DNA of 64,000 bases from contig NC_011982.1 in NCBI RefSeq assembly GCF_000016285.1, forward strand, positions 186,001 through 250,000, in the 5' to 3' direction. Position numbers and translations under genes: made by a program. Positions 1 through 9,793 of the stretch are shown one piece after another. Source of the stretch: Allorhizobium ampelinum S4. Its GTDB lineage: Bacteria; Pseudomonadota; Alphaproteobacteria; Rhizobiales; Rhizobiaceae. Under the pieces are notes generated by a model. It searched no databases. It saw only the letters and a list, made by a program, of their open reading frames with translations, and was not told the origin of the DNA. Each line of letters starts with the position of its first letter. Position 1 is the first letter of the stretch.

Positions 1-821
1 ATGCAAAAGCAAAAGAAAACCGAAACGGCGCCGAGGAAGAATCGTACCCGCTGTTCACCGGCACTGGCCAAGCTGTAAGCTTCCAAGTATGCTCGTTGCA
101 ATTTCTTCGTGTTAGCGACTGTTTCAGAAGCTTGGATCACTCCAATGGTGCCTTCCAATCGCGGCAGTAGGGTCAGAATAATCCTCGCGCTGCGGACGAT
201 CTCTTGGACGCCTGCCGTATCCCGACTCGCCGAAACCTGAAGCCGGCCGAGACGTTGGTTAATCTCCCGAGCAAGCTCGAAATTTGGCTGAGACGAAAAC
301 TGGAGCATCCGATAGCCCAGTTCAGAGACTTCTAGCGAATTCAAATCTCTCGTATCCAAGGAACTCTGCAGCGAAGCTATCGACTGGTTAAAGGTCGCCA
401 CCGAATCCTGAAACATTACATTTTGCCTACCGAACGCTGCAACGGCTGCGCCGGTCGCATCTACTGACCTCTTCATCCGCGCCAGTAGTTCAGAAAATTC
501 GCCGGCCTCGCCAAGGCCCGCCTGCTTTAAAAGCTGCTGCAGATCCGCCACGCTCGTACGCATTCGTCCCAAAGGAACGATGAGAGGATGGTAATTTCGA
601 AGAAGGCCGGCGTGAGCACGCAACACGTTTCGCTGCAGCATTGCGCAATTCACTTCGATCGATTGCAGCTCTGTCAGGATTGCTTCGTTGCTTTCGTTGT
701 CTTGCCAAGATCCTATGGCCAGAACCGCAAAAAATATCGCGGCCATTACCAATACCAATACAGACCATGATTTGATATCGAGCAGAACCCTGCGGGAAGG
801 TGATAAATGATCCCAAACCAT
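1..821 (-). CDS. virA: VirA sensor kinase, N-terminal part (runs off window)
   Basis: VirA is the membrane histidine kinase that senses plant phenolics, acid and sugars and phosphorylates VirG to switch on the vir regulon. The frame read on the minus strand from the ATG at 821 stays open to base 1 (about 273 residues). It starts MVWDHLSPSRR, has one hydrophobic segment around residues 18-37 (SVLVLVMAAIFFAVLAIGSW), and continues into the periplasmic domain with VirA-like stretches (SWQDN, LQRNVLRAHAGL, YLEAYSLA). The linker, kinase and receiver domains lie outside the window. A GAGGGG ribosome-binding site precedes the ATG. The P450 gene ends about 190 bp upstream on the same strand, matching the virH-virA order I recall for octopine-type vir regions. 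Family assignment is from remembered VirA sequence and is firm. Confidence 0.9.
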   Translation of the reverse strand, partial: MVWDHLSPSRRVLLDIKSWSVLVLVMAAIFFAVLAIGSWQDNESNEAILTELQSIEVNCAMLQRNVLRAHAGLLRNYHPLIVPLGRMRTSVADLQQLLKQAGLGEAGEFSELLARMKRSVDATGAAVAAFGRQNVMFQDSVATFNQSIASLQSSLDTRDLNSLEVSELGYRMLQFSSQPNFELAREINQRLGRLQVSASRDTAGVQEIVRSARIILTLLPRLEGTIGVIQASETVANTKKLQRAYLEAYSLASAGEQRVRFFLGAVSVFFCFC

Positions 822-1012
822 GCGGTCCCCTCGCCTTCTGACAGCCAATCCAACTCACAGACATCGTGCAACCGGCGACGCCCGGTGATTTGATGCAGTT
901 TCTGTTTACTCCGCATTTCGGTGGTGACGAAACAAGCCAAGCTGGTCAGACAAAAATATGGCGGCGACTCCTTTGCGCGCTCTTTCAGCCAATTAGAAAA
1001 ACTATAGCGCTT

Positions 1013-2221
1013 TTAATTTTCTCGCATGAAACCAACCCTCATCTCTGCAATTCGGCGCACACCTCCATGACCCTGTATCCCTTGCCATTCGCCTTCAATC
1101 GAGAGATTGGGAGCATGTCTAAGCACCGTAGCAAGTCCTTCTTGCATTTCCAAACGAGCCAACGCTTCGCCAAGGCATCGATGTTCACCGGCGCCAAATA
1201 CCATATGCCAGCGCATTTGCTTGCGATGAATGTCGAAGAGCTGGGGATGGGCATAATGTTTTTCATCTCTTAGCGCCGACATTGTGCAAAGTGCGAGAAG
1301 ACTACCTTTTGGTAATATGAACCCGTCAAGATCGATATCTACCCTTGCTGACCGGGGATAAGATCCGACTGGAGGCTCAAAGCGTAGTCCCTCCTCGACG
1401 GCGGCGGGCACGAGAGTAACATCTTTCAGTAGCGCATCCCAGGCCTGTCGATGTTGCAAAAGCTGTCCCGTCAATGCAGTGAGGCCGGTTTTGGTCGTGT
1501 CAGTTCCAGCCAAGATGATGAGCATCAGCTGTGTCAGGCCCTCAACGGGTGAGAGATCTTCCGCTTCTCGCGTTGCATTTATGTAGGATGAAAGGAAGTT
1601 ATCACGCGGATCCGTTCGGCGATCGTTAATGACTGCTTGCACGTAGTTCTTAAACTCGACCGCTGATTTTTCGATGTCCGGAAAGTCAGCATCTCGCCAT
1701 GAAGGGCTCAGGCACCGAGCTACGCGGTAGACGAGTTGAGTAAAATAGGGAATGTCGCTTGACGGGAGGCCTAAAAGGCTTGCTATCGTGACGGCTGGGA
1801 GCTTCGAAGAATATTCCGCCACGAAATTAAAGGATCCAAGCTCCTTCAAATCTCGAAAAAGCATCTCCGTCAATTGTCTTATTTGTGGCCGTAGATTTTC
1901 AATCATCCGGAATGCGAAAGTCCGAGTGAAAGGAGAGCGACGCCTGCGGTGGGTTTCCTTGTTCGAAAACAGCATGCTGTAGCGAACAAAGTCGAAGACC
2001 GCTCCCTCGTTGACGCCGCGATTGAGCATCAACTCCGTCTCTATCTGACGTGTGCGCGGATCACTACTTAAGCCCAAAACATCGTCCGCCCTCAAGACCA
2101 CGTATACACCGTCCTGCCTGTGGAGAAAGGGCCGCTTTGGTCGCCATTCTTTAAAAATCTCGTGGCCGAACCGATCCAAGGCCGCAACACTGACGTTTTC
2201 TGGATTGAGCTCCGATATCAT
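1013..2221 (-). CDS. virH: Cytochrome P450 of the VirH (PinF) type
   Basis: This is a soluble bacterial cytochrome P450. VirH2-type enzymes O-demethylate and detoxify the plant phenolics that induce vir genes. Residue numbers count from the ATG at 2221 (402 aa). The I-helix motif AGTDTT is near 238-243, the ExxR element (EEGLR) near 276-280, and the haem-ligand loop FGAGEHRCLGEA has its Cys near 349. There is no membrane anchor. A TTG at 2242 would add seven residues, but the ATG at 2221 has GGAAGGG about 10 bases upstream, so I prefer it. Its place beside virA and a vir-box-like sequence upstream support VirG control. Whether it is VirH1 or VirH2 cannot be settled from motifs alone. Confidence 0.85.
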   Translation of the reverse strand: MISELNPENVSVAALDRFGHEIFKEWRPKRPFLHRQDGVYVVLRADDVLGLSSDPRTRQIETELMLNRGVNEGAVFDFVRYSMLFSNKETHRRRRSPFTRTFAFRMIENLRPQIRQLTEMLFRDLKELGSFNFVAEYSSKLPAVTIASLLGLPSSDIPYFTQLVYRVARCLSPSWRDADFPDIEKSAVEFKNYVQAVINDRRTDPRDNFLSSYINATREAEDLSPVEGLTQLMLIILAGTDTTKTGLTALTGQLLQHRQAWDALLKDVTLVPAAVEEGLRFEPPVGSYPRSARVDIDLDGFILPKGSLLALCTMSALRDEKHYAHPQLFDIHRKQMRWHMVFGAGEHRCLGEALARLEMQEGLATVLRHAPNLSIEGEWQGIQGHGGVRRIAEMRVGFMREN

Positions 2222-2368
2222 AGGCTGCGACCCTTCCGACAATTGTTGAGTGACTCTGCCATCATAAAATAACCTCCGGAGGATTCGCTCTTGCGAGCAA
2301 TACGAGCAGAAATTGCGTGTTTCTTTAGATGAGGCCTTTCATCCATCTGTATGTTAAACGCGCTACCG

Positions 2369-2380
2369 ATTTCAATCGAC
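2369..2380 (-). promoter_or_regulatory. Putative vir box upstream of virH
   Basis: Read on the minus strand the site is GTCGATTGAAAT. It matches the VirG-binding consensus TNCAATTGAAAY at all but two defined positions and lies about 150 bp upstream of the preferred virH start. No experimental support is visible in sequence. Confidence 0.45.
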
Positions 2381-2433
2381 GCACAGTCGCATGTTACAAA
2401 CGAAATCAAAATGTCGCGCCTTAGCTAATCACG

Positions 2434-2524
2434 AGGTTCCCATAATGCGGAGGAGCGCAGCCTGATCGGCGGATTTTCGCCGTTTTCGGATAGGCTTGCT
2501 TTGCATTATTCGGTGCCGAACCTC
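2434..2524. repeat. Imperfect inverted repeat upstream of recombinase gene
   Basis: Arms GAGGTTC and ATAATGC (2434-2448) recur inverted as GCATTAT and GAACCTC (2503-2524). The repeat sits just before the first recombinase gene and is probably the end, or the recombination site, of the RIT-like element that begins here. The rest of 2243-2556 holds the virH promoter and no convincing gene. Confidence 0.45.
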
Positions 2525-2556
2525 TGCGGGTCAATCGACCAAGAGAGGACCCGCCA

Positions 2557-3786
2557 ATGCTCGATAACCGTCACCAACTTATTGCCGCACTCATTTCCTC
2601 GCTTCTCAGTCAGCGATACAGCCCGGTCGTGGTGAGGAATTACTGCACCTACGCATCTGGATTTCTCGATTATCTGGGACAGCGGGGCATCCCGGTCGCA
2701 GATGTGATCGACGTGCAGGTAGAGCAATACCTGCGGCACGCGATCGTAACGTTCGAAAGGGAGCGTGGTCGACGTCCCAGCGCACGCTGGCACGAAGTTC
2801 CGCGTTCCGGGATTCATGCGCTGTTGCGACTTGCTCACGGTCAATGGCCGCCAGCAATCAAGCCTATCTGCGCGGCCGATGTGGCCCGATTTGCAGTTTG
2901 CGACGAATACGAAATCTGGCTGCGTGAGGAACGCGGGTTGGCTCGCTCCAGCGTCGCAGCGCTGATGTGGGAAGCCCGGAACTTTCTTGCCTGGCAGATC
3001 GATTGCGGAAGCGGCGGCTTGGCGGGGCTGAGCATCGTTGCCGTAGACCGTTACATGGATCTGCGCGCGGCGAAACTGACGCGCTGCTCGCTGAAGTCTG
3101 TCGCGGAGCGGCTTCGCTCGCTGCTGCGATATCTCCACATCACGGGTCGCGTCACAACGGATCTGTCAGGGCATGTGATAGCTCCGACGCTTTATGCCTA
3201 TGAGGGAGTGCCCTCAATCCTGGAGCGAGACCAGATCGCCGCGGTGCTGGAAACCGCGAGGGCGGACAAGACGCCAGCGGGGCTGCGGGACTATGCAATC
3301 CTGCAATTCCTTGCAACATATGGGCTACGGTCTGGAGAGATTTGCAATCTGCGGATCGAGGACATCGACTGGCGGACGGAAGCCATCCATGTTCGCCACC
3401 ACAAGACGCGAGCCAGCACATCGCTGCCCCTGATGGAGCCGGTCGGCGAAGCGTTGCTTGCTTATCTGCGTTCCGGGCGGCCCGTGACGGATGCCAGGGA
3501 AATCTTCCTCCGCACGCGCGCGCCCTATCGCAAGCTCGACAAGCTTTACAGCGTGGTTCGCCGGTTGCTCCGTGACGCTGGTGTCCAACCGCCTGGTAAG
3601 TGTGGCCCCCATATCTTCCGCCATGCGCGCGCTGTTGAGATGTTGCGGGTCGCGGTACCTCAAAAGGTCATCGGCGACGTGCTGGGGCACCGTTCGACAG
3701 GATCGACGGCTCCCTATCTCAAGCTCGCCACCGAGGACCTCAGGGCCATTGCGCTTGAGGTGCCGGGAATGGAGGTGCTGGCATGA
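2557..3786 (+). CDS. Tyrosine recombinase, first gene of a RIT-type element
   Basis: This 409-residue protein is a DNA breaking-rejoining enzyme of the tyrosine recombinase family. The N-terminal half looks like a SAM-like DNA-binding domain. The catalytic domain follows, with the first Arg in TYGLRSGEICNLR (around residue 256), the HIFRHARA box near 350 and LGHRSTGSTAPYLK near 375-388, whose Tyr is the expected nucleophile. The stop overlaps the next gene by four bases (ATGA), as in RIT elements where three recombinase genes overlap head to tail. All catalytic boxes are present, so the protein may be active, but its partner gene is broken just downstream. It is not closely similar to the recombinases at 8.1-11.0 kb, so this is a separate element. 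Confidence 0.8.
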   Translation: MLDNRHQLIAALISSLLSQRYSPVVVRNYCTYASGFLDYLGQRGIPVADVIDVQVEQYLRHAIVTFERERGRRPSARWHEVPRSGIHALLRLAHGQWPPAIKPICAADVARFAVCDEYEIWLREERGLARSSVAALMWEARNFLAWQIDCGSGGLAGLSIVAVDRYMDLRAAKLTRCSLKSVAERLRSLLRYLHITGRVTTDLSGHVIAPTLYAYEGVPSILERDQIAAVLETARADKTPAGLRDYAILQFLATYGLRSGEICNLRIEDIDWRTEAIHVRHHKTRASTSLPLMEPVGEALLAYLRSGRPVTDAREIFLRTRAPYRKLDKLYSVVRRLLRDAGVQPPGKCGPHIFRHARAVEMLRVAVPQKVIGDVLGHRSTGSTAPYLKLATEDLRAIALEVPGMEVLA

Positions 3787-4805
3787 CCGCCCGCTGGCCC
3801 GATCCCGACCGCGCGATCATTGACCGCTATGTTGCGATACTTGATCTGCACAGCATGAAAAGCCGAGCCTGTTATCGGCAGGTCCTGCATGACTCCCAGG
3901 ATGTCGCCGAACGTTACGATGCACTTGGTCAGGAAGTGCTGATTGCGTGGCTGCGTAAATCGGCCGAATGCTGGGCAGCGACGACGCGGCTACACCGCAC
4001 CCGTATCATTGACCGTTTCCTCGAACGCCTGGTGGAAATCGGCGCGATCGAACACAATCCCGTCACCGCTCTGCGCGATGTGTGCAATATCAAGCAGTGC
4101 ATGCCGATCTGGCGGGCATTGGCATCGCGGGATCCCGAACAGGCTCTCGCCGAACTGCGCCAGCCCAGGCCGTTCGCCAGCGTGCTGGGCGAAATGATGG
4201 CCGAGCATGTCGGGATGATGCGGCGCAGGGGATACAAATACACTTCGCAGCCTCTGTTGCTCTTGCGGTTCGACCGGTTCCTGCAGCTGCATCCGGGACC
4301 GGAGGCCGAACCGCTGAGCGCCATGATCGATCGATGGGCGGCAACGCATGTCAGGCTGCTGACCGAGAAGATCGATGGCCTGATGCTGAAGCTTCGAGAA
4401 GCTACCAAGGCGAATGAAGATATGCGTCGACTTTGCACCGTTCCCGGCGTCGGCCCCGTGACCGCCGGCGCGATCCTCGCGTTTGCTCCCGATCTTCGTG
4501 CATTCAAGAGCGGCCGGAACTTTGCTGCTTGGCTCGGCCTTGTGCCCAGGCAGCACTCAACGGGTGGCAAGACACGACTGGGCGGTGTCAGCAAGATGGG
4601 GCAGACCGATATTCGAAAGCTCCTCATTGTCGGAGCCATGAGCATGATCCGCTGGATCGTGCGCAAGGGCGTGTTACCGGATAACTGGTTGGGAAGCATT
4701 CTGGACCGAAAGCCTCGAATGGTGGCTGCTGTCGCGCTCGCCAATAAGATGGCGCGCATCATTTGGGCAATGATGACCAGGGAGCAGAATTACAGAATGG
4801 CGTGA
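3783..4805 (+). pseudogene. Chimeric ORF: tyrosine recombinase N-terminus fused to IS110/IS1111 transposase C-terminus
   Basis: One open frame joins two unrelated mobile-element proteins. Residues 1 to about 188 look like the N-terminal part of the second RIT recombinase (it starts on the ATGA overlap with the gene before). From about residue 190 (near 4350) the sequence is the C-terminal part of an IS110/IS1111 transposase: RLCTVPGVGPVTAGAILAFAPDLRAFKSG, then GLVPRQHSTGGKTRLGGVSKMGQ and a Lys-rich terminus. The recombinase catalytic domain and the transposase DEDD N-terminus are both missing, so neither activity is expected. The in-frame join looks accidental. It shows that the IS110-type sequence truncated the RIT element. 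Confidence 0.75.
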
Positions 4806-5091
4806 TCCGCTGCCTTTCTCGAAAGGCAATGCGGTGATGCCTGGGGCCAACAGCCCCGGTAAGAAGATCGACTGACGGAACGATGCGGAAAGGACTTCAA
4901 TGTTCAGAATGGGGTAAACCAGTCCCGGCGCTCGAGCAAAAAGCTCTCTGAACCGATGTGGCACCTGTTCTTCGAACTGCATCCCGGCCCGTGGCTAATC
5001 AGGCCACATCAAGAGGCCTGACACACGACCGATAGAATTCCTCGTTCGCGGACAGCCGTCAAAAAATCTTCTTGCCAAACCGGGGCCATCC
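4806..5091. other. Non-coding tail of the IS110/IS1111 remnant
   Basis: No credible gene is seen. The segment follows the transposase stop and contains short palindromes (for example GGCCACATCAAGAGGCC near 5000). It probably represents the 3' non-coding end of the IS110/IS1111-type element, up to the left end of the IS3 element. Confidence 0.4.
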
Positions 5092-5130
5092 ATACACGCG
5101 CCGTGTTTACCGGAGGCCGTTTGGTTTAAG

Positions 5131-5612
5131 TTATGCTGCCATAGCTGGTTCGTCCAGCATGGCATAGTATCGTTCCTCGGCTTCGGCTGTTGGGATATTT
5201 CCTATGGGCTCCAGAAGCCTTCGATGGTTGAACCAGTCCACCCATTCGAGTGTTGCGAACTCAACGGCTTCGAAGTTTCGCCACGGCCCTCGTCGACCTC
5301 AGCCTTGTAAAGACCGTTTATCGTTTCTGCGAGAGCGTTGTCGTAACTATCTCCAACGCTGCCGACGGAGGGCTCGATACCGGCTTCCGCCAGCCGCTCG
5401 GAATACTTGATCGACACGTATTGAACACCCCTGTCCGAGTGGTGGACGAGTCCGCCGCGTTTGACGGGCCGCCGATCATGAAGCGCCTGCTCCAGAGCAT
5501 CAAGGACAAAACTGGTGTGTGTGTGTGGTTCTACTTGCTCTCCAGCCAACGATGCGGCGAGCAAATGCATCGATCACAAAAGCCACGTAAACGAAGCCCT
5601 GCCAGGTGGCCA
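5131..5612 (-). pseudogene. IS3-family transposase orfB, 3' exon (frameshifted)
   Basis: This is the C-terminal half of a DDE transposase. It reads ATWQGFVYVAFVIDA..., then HSDRGVQYVS with the second Asp of the triad, and SVGDSYDNALAETINGLYKAE with the catalytic Glu. A one-base loss near 5297-5300 throws the frame off. In the shifted frame the expected tail (RGPWRNFEAVEFATLEWVDWFNHRRLLEPIGNIP) is still readable to a TAA at 5131-5133. The exon begins at the group II intron 3' boundary. Joined to 12495-12915 it gives continuous DFTYVATWQG. Confidence 0.8.
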
Positions 5613-5646
5613 GTGGAGGAGAAGCGCAGATGCGCTTCTCCTCCCC

Positions 5647-5680
5647 GAACCGTACGTGCACCTTTCAGCGCATACGGCTC
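5647..5680 (-). ncRNA. Group II intron domain V hairpin
   Basis: The 34-nt hairpin on the minus strand begins GAGCCGTATGCG and ends GCACGTACGGTTC, with the GAAA-type turn between. This is the most conserved, catalytic domain of group II introns. It lies 34 nt from the intron 3' end, leaving room for domain VI. Confidence 0.85.
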
Positions 5681-5685
5681 TCCAT

Positions 5686-6553
5686 TCAAGCTTGGCCCAT
5701 GGCCATAGCAACTTCGTGGTAATGCGACGTGACGGTACTGCGGTTTTCGATCCGGAAGATGTATGGGTTTTCTTCCGGATTACGCCACCGGAATTGCGCT
5801 TTGGGGCTTGAGACAAGCCGGTGTAGCGCTTTTCCGACAGGGTCACCGCGTTCATTGCGACCAAACACGAGCCAGGTTTTCGCCTTGCCCGGTTCCGGGA
5901 CCCTGAACCATTTCCGCATCAAGGGTTTGATGCGGGATCGGTACTTGTGTCCCAGCCAATGCGCCATTTTCCAGAACACGACATGGTCGATGCGCCGGAA
6001 GACGTACGCCGTGAAGTCGGTGAACTTGTAGAACGCCGCCCATCCCACCAACTGGCGATTCAGGCTGGCGATCATGTCGACCGTACTGACACTATGATTG
6101 CCGGATAAGGTTTCGGTGAGCCTGCGAACAAACCCCTTTGCCTTTTCCTTGGGTATCGTCGTGACGATGGACATCCGTCCATGCGTCCCTCGCTTGCGAA
6201 TGATCCGGTGTCCCAGAAACACAAAGCCGTCATTAACGTGGGTGACATGGGTCTTCTCCATGTTCAGCGTCAGCTTCAACTCGCCTTCCAGAAACGTCCG
6301 GCATTCCTCACGGATTTCCTCTGCCTGAGCCCTGGTTCCTTTCACGATCACGACAAAGTCGTCAGCGTATCGGCAATAGGCAACGGCCGGTTTCCATTGC
6401 CGGTTTTCTCGAACCGTAATGGGCCTGCCTTGCTGGATGCCGAAGTTCCATGCCCAGCGATCCTTGCGGGCCTTCTTGTTCAGGTATTTCGCCTCCAGCC
6501 ACATATCAAACTCGTGGAGCATGATGTTGGACAGGAGCGGTGACAGAACGCCA
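5686..6553 (-). pseudogene. ltrA-like: Group II intron reverse transcriptase/maturase, C-terminal part
   Basis: The fragment begins GVLSPLLSNIMLHEFDMWLE (RT block 4), has the catalytic YADD motif (CRYADDFVV), later RT blocks, and the maturase X domain (RQLVGWAAFYKF..., VFRRIDHVVFWKMAHWLGHKY). It ends ...AMAMGQA. There is no HNH endonuclease domain. The N-terminal part lies at 11195-11853, beyond the RIT insertion. Together they would give about 500 residues, a normal length. Confidence 0.85.
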
Positions 6554-6639
6554 CCTTATGACCAGCGCTGTAAAATGCACAGTGCTTGGTTGCAGGGGCG
6601 GTTTTGCTGGGCTCCTGCACGTAAACACTGCGCATAATC
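6554..6639. repeat. Left terminal inverted repeat of RIT element
   Basis: An 86-bp sequence repeated inverted at 11078-11163 with a single mismatch. It abuts maturase codons on its outer side. Confidence 0.9.
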
Positions 6640-6644
6640 GATGA

Positions 6645-6961
6645 CTATAAAGATGTCAGCCAGGCAAGCAGTCCCGCGTCCTGACTCCACTCCGGCATGT
6701 CCTCGGAGATGACGTCGACATATGCGGCCTCCAGAGCCTTCCGTTTGGCTTCGGTGGAAGCACGCGCGTAGATCTCGGTGGTCGATAGATCCACATGGCC
6801 CAGAATATCTCGGATGTAGGGCAGCGGGATACCAGCCTCATATAGATGCATGGCCTTGCTATGCCTCAGAATATGGGGGCTTATTCTGGCTCGGGCAAGC
6901 TCTTGTGTGTCCGCGAGTGCTCGGTACTTGTCGATGATCCACGCAACTCCGCCACGATTAA
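6645..6961 (-). pseudogene. RIT recombinase C (ritC), 3' fragment
   Basis: The C-terminal catalytic part of the third tyrosine recombinase: VGINRGGVAWIIDKYRALAD, then SPHILRHSKAMHLYEAGIPLPYIRDILGHVDLSTTEIYARAS, which holds the H-x-x-R box, the LGH box and the nucleophilic Tyr. The N-terminal part lies at 8133-8823. The IS630 element at 6964-8130 separates them, and without it the frame would run on with little loss. Confidence 0.85.
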
Positions 6962-6963
6962 TA

Positions 6964-8130
6964 CCAACCTGCATTGATCAGAACTGACGAGCCCATTTTC
7001 GGCGGCCGATGGTCATGATGCGCCAAGGCTGATCGACCAGCTTGTTCCAAGCCTCGCAGCAGTGGTCGAGAATATTGTCGTGGGAGGTAAAAACGCGATT
7101 GGAAAGCCAGTTATCGCGCATGAATTGCCAAACGTTCTCGACCGGGTTCAGCTCGGGACACTTGGCGGGTAGCGCGATGATGCTGATGTTGTCGGGGACC
7201 TCGAGCTTGTCGGTCATGTGCCATCCGGCCTGGTCCATCAACACCACGGCGTGCGCGCCCGGCGCTACGGCGAGCGCGATCTCAGCGAGATGTAGCGACA
7301 TCGTTTCTGTGTTGCAAAAGGGCAGGATCAGCCCGGCACCCTTGCCCTGTTCGGGGCAGATGGCTCCGAAGATGTAGGCCGATTTCGTGCGCTGGTCCTT
7401 GGGCGCCGAGGGTCGTGTTCCGCGTCTGGCCCAGCGCCGTGTGATGGTGTTCTTCTGACCGACGCGGGCCTCGTCTTGGAACCAGACTTCTATGGACGTG
7501 CCCTTCGGGAGGCTTGTCCGGACCTTTGCCACTTCGGCAGCAAAGCCCCCTTTTTGAATGTCTCCATGGCCAGCTCGTTCTGCGCATGATGACGTGGTCG
7601 CGCGGTCAGCTTCACATAGCCCAGCTTTTTCAACTCGCGGCTCACGGTGGTTTCGTCGAGCGACACCGCGAACTCCTCGTGCAGCAAATACACAAGGTCG
7701 ATCAACCGCCAACGCACGACACCATGGATCGCCGGGATCGGCCCGCGCTCGACCGCCTCGACCAGCGCACGACGCTGGGCATCGTTGAGGATCGACGGCT
7801 TGCCCGGCGCCTTGCCGTCCAGAAGACCGTCGGGGCCACGGGCATTGAACCGGATCACCCAGTCCCGCACGATCTGAAGGGTCACCCCGCCAATCCTTGC
7901 GGCCTCGCTCCTGCTGCTCCCCTCGTAGATCTGCGCCAGGGCCAGCAGTCGCCGGGCCTGCGGCGCGCTCTTTGATAATCGCGCCAGTCGCCGGAGCGAC
8001 GCTCCGTCAAAATCTTCCCGCAAGCCGATCGCTTGTCCCATCGCCACGTCCTTTCGATGCAGGACGCCATTGATTCACACTTTCATCGCTTTGGGAATCC
8101 ACAACCTGAGTCAGCCTCAACGCAGGCTGG
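6964..8130 (-). mobile_element. IS630-family element, copy 1
   Basis: 1167 bp with short terminal repeats CCAACCTGC / GCAGGCTGG, flanked by TA on both sides (6962-6963, 8131-8132), the target duplicated by IS630/Tc1-mariner elements. It has inserted into ritC. An equal-length copy, with every encoded protein identical, lies at 32804-33970, so one of the two insertions is recent. Confidence 0.92.
6978..8047 (-). CDS. IS630 transposase, two frames joined by a probable -1/+1 shift
   Basis: Frame A (8047 to 7490) carries the helix-turn-helix domain (LARLSKSAPQARRLLALAQIYEG, ARIGGVTLQIVRDWVIRFNARG). Frame B (ending 6978) carries the DDE domain: EVWFQDEARVGQKN (first Asp), VLMDQAGWH (second Asp) and PELNPVENVWQ (Glu). 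They overlap at an A5-G5 run on the coding strand (7546-7555), a classic slippery sequence, so the active enzyme is probably made by ribosomal frameshifting. Both copies in the window share the arrangement, which argues against a random mutation. Confidence 0.85.
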
Positions 8131-8132
8131 TA

Positions 8133-8823
8133 TAAGCTTTGCGTGTTGTTGGTTGAAGAATACCGGATAGCCATCGCGACCAGGCATATCGAGGCGAAAC
8201 TCGGTCAAGTAGCTGGCCAGGAGCGCTGCCGTGTTGGCGCCAAGAGGGACATGACGGGTCTTGCGACCCTTGCCCGTCAACGTGATGACTGCCGGCTTTT
8301 GCAGACGGACATCCCGAACGGTCAGGTCAACCAGTTCCTGGACTCTGGCACCGGTATCGTAAAGAGTGGCCAGTATTGTCGCATCGCGCCTGCCGCTGCG
8401 CGTGGTGCGATCCGGTGCGTTTAGCAAGCATCGCGTCTGCTCAACTGTCAGATGATGCACGCAGGCTTGAGCTCCCTTTTTGACCGGGATTGCCATGATG
8501 TCCTGGCAACGCGCCATCAGTGCGGGCTCCTGCGATTGCATCCAGTTGTAAAACGAACTGATCGCCGCCAGGCGCTGGTTCCGTGTCGAGACACTGTTCT
8601 GGCGGCGGCTCTCAAGCCAGTTCAGGAACCCTGTAATCATCTCGACGTCGATGCGGTTTAGGGTAAGCTTCTCAGGCGGTATCGCTTTCTGATCGCGCAA
8701 ATAGATGACCAGAAGCTTGAACGTGTCGCGATAGGAGGCGACCGTGTTGGGCGAAGCGCCACGTAGTCCTGCCAGGTGGCTTGTAAGGAACCGCTGCAAT
8801 AGCAGCGCAAAATCAGTTGCCAT
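8133..8823 (-). pseudogene. RIT recombinase C (ritC), 5' fragment
   Basis: N-terminal and early catalytic part of the third recombinase. It starts MATDFALLLQRFLTSHLAGLRGASPNTVASYRDTFKLL, with the first catalytic Arg region at LYDTGARVQELVDLTVRDV. It is cut at YPVFFNQQHAKL by the IS630 insertion and resumes at 6961. Its ATG overlaps the end of ritB by 11 bases. Confidence 0.85.
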
Positions 8824-9793
8824 GGTGCAGGTCTCCCTTCAGGCAGGGAACGACGTGACCGATCGCCTCATCCAGTCGCCTGACAATGTGCGGATACGAC
8901 TCGGCGGTCAGCCTCAAATAGTAGGCGGTGTCTGCGATGGAGTAGTGCCCCATGTAGGTCTGCAGGATCGGCAACATCGCGCCGACGTCCTTGCCGGTAG
9001 CGAACCAATTCCGCAGGTTATGGACCGCAAATGAGTGCCTAAAATCGTGGACGCGCGGTCCGTGGCCGCGACCACCGTGACTGATGCGTGCCTGCCATAG
9101 AAACCGGCGGAAATTATTGTAAACGTTTGAAAGCCTCAGGCGCTGACCGCGTCTGCCAGGGAAGAACCACTCATGCCCCATCCAGTCGAACTGGGCATGA
9201 TAGTGCGCCAACCGAACACGAATCGGCTCGGACACAGGAATCTGACGGTCTTTGCCGCCCTTGGCGTCGCGGATCAGCAAAACCCCTGTCGCCAGATCAA
9301 CATCCTCGACGCGCAACAAGCGGGCTTCGGAGCAGCGCAGACCGCAGGCGTAGATCGTCCTGAACAGGACCGGCATTACCAGGTGCCGCAGCGGCACATC
9401 GCTGCAGTAATGGCAGCGATCCGTCTGGGCGAAGAAGGCGGCCAGTTCCTCGTCGGAATAAATGTGCGGAATGTAGGCCGCAGGCCGACGTAACACGCCT
9501 GTCGGAAGCACATAGGCTGCAACGTCGTGGAGTATCAGCCATCGAGCTAAATGCCTCACCGGCGAAGTCAGCCCCTGCAGGGTTGCTGGCGTGACTGCTC
9601 GCTTTTGCGCCGCCTCGATCCAAGCATTGGCAGAAACTTCGGTGATGGTCTCCAATCCGGGAAACTGGTTGCGTGTGAACGCAACAAACCGGTAGAGAAC
9701 AGCCTCCTCGACTTCGTATTTATAACCGACCGTACGCTTCTGGGCGACCATCGCCTCGACGGCATCGATCATTGTCAGAGGCGCGCTCATCAC
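8813..9793 (-). CDS. ritB: RIT recombinase B
   Basis: A 326-residue tyrosine recombinase. The first catalytic Arg lies in TIYACGLRCSEARLLRVEDVDL (around residue 155), the second box is VHDFRHSFAVHNL (around 255), and the C-terminus has TYMGHYSIADTAYYLRLTAE with the nucleophilic Tyr. It overlaps ritA by four bases upstream and ritC downstream, so the three are probably translationally coupled and act together on the 86-bp ends. This gene is intact. Confidence 0.87.
   Translation of the reverse strand: MMSAPLTMIDAVEAMVAQKRTVGYKYEVEEAVLYRFVAFTRNQFPGLETITEVSANAWIEAAQKRAVTPATLQGLTSPVRHLARWLILHDVAAYVLPTGVLRRPAAYIPHIYSDEELAAFFAQTDRCHYCSDVPLRHLVMPVLFRTIYACGLRCSEARLLRVEDVDLATGVLLIRDAKGGKDRQIPVSEPIRVRLAHYHAQFDWMGHEWFFPGRRGQRLRLSNVYNNFRRFLWQARISHGGRGHGPRVHDFRHSFAVHNLRNWFATGKDVGAMLPILQTYMGHYSIADTAYYLRLTAESYPHIVRRLDEAIGHVVPCLKGDLHHGN

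Noticed and set aside
490..864. Minus-strand 124-codon frame
   Set aside because: Out of frame within the virA coding sequence. The virA frame itself is longer and matches VirA.
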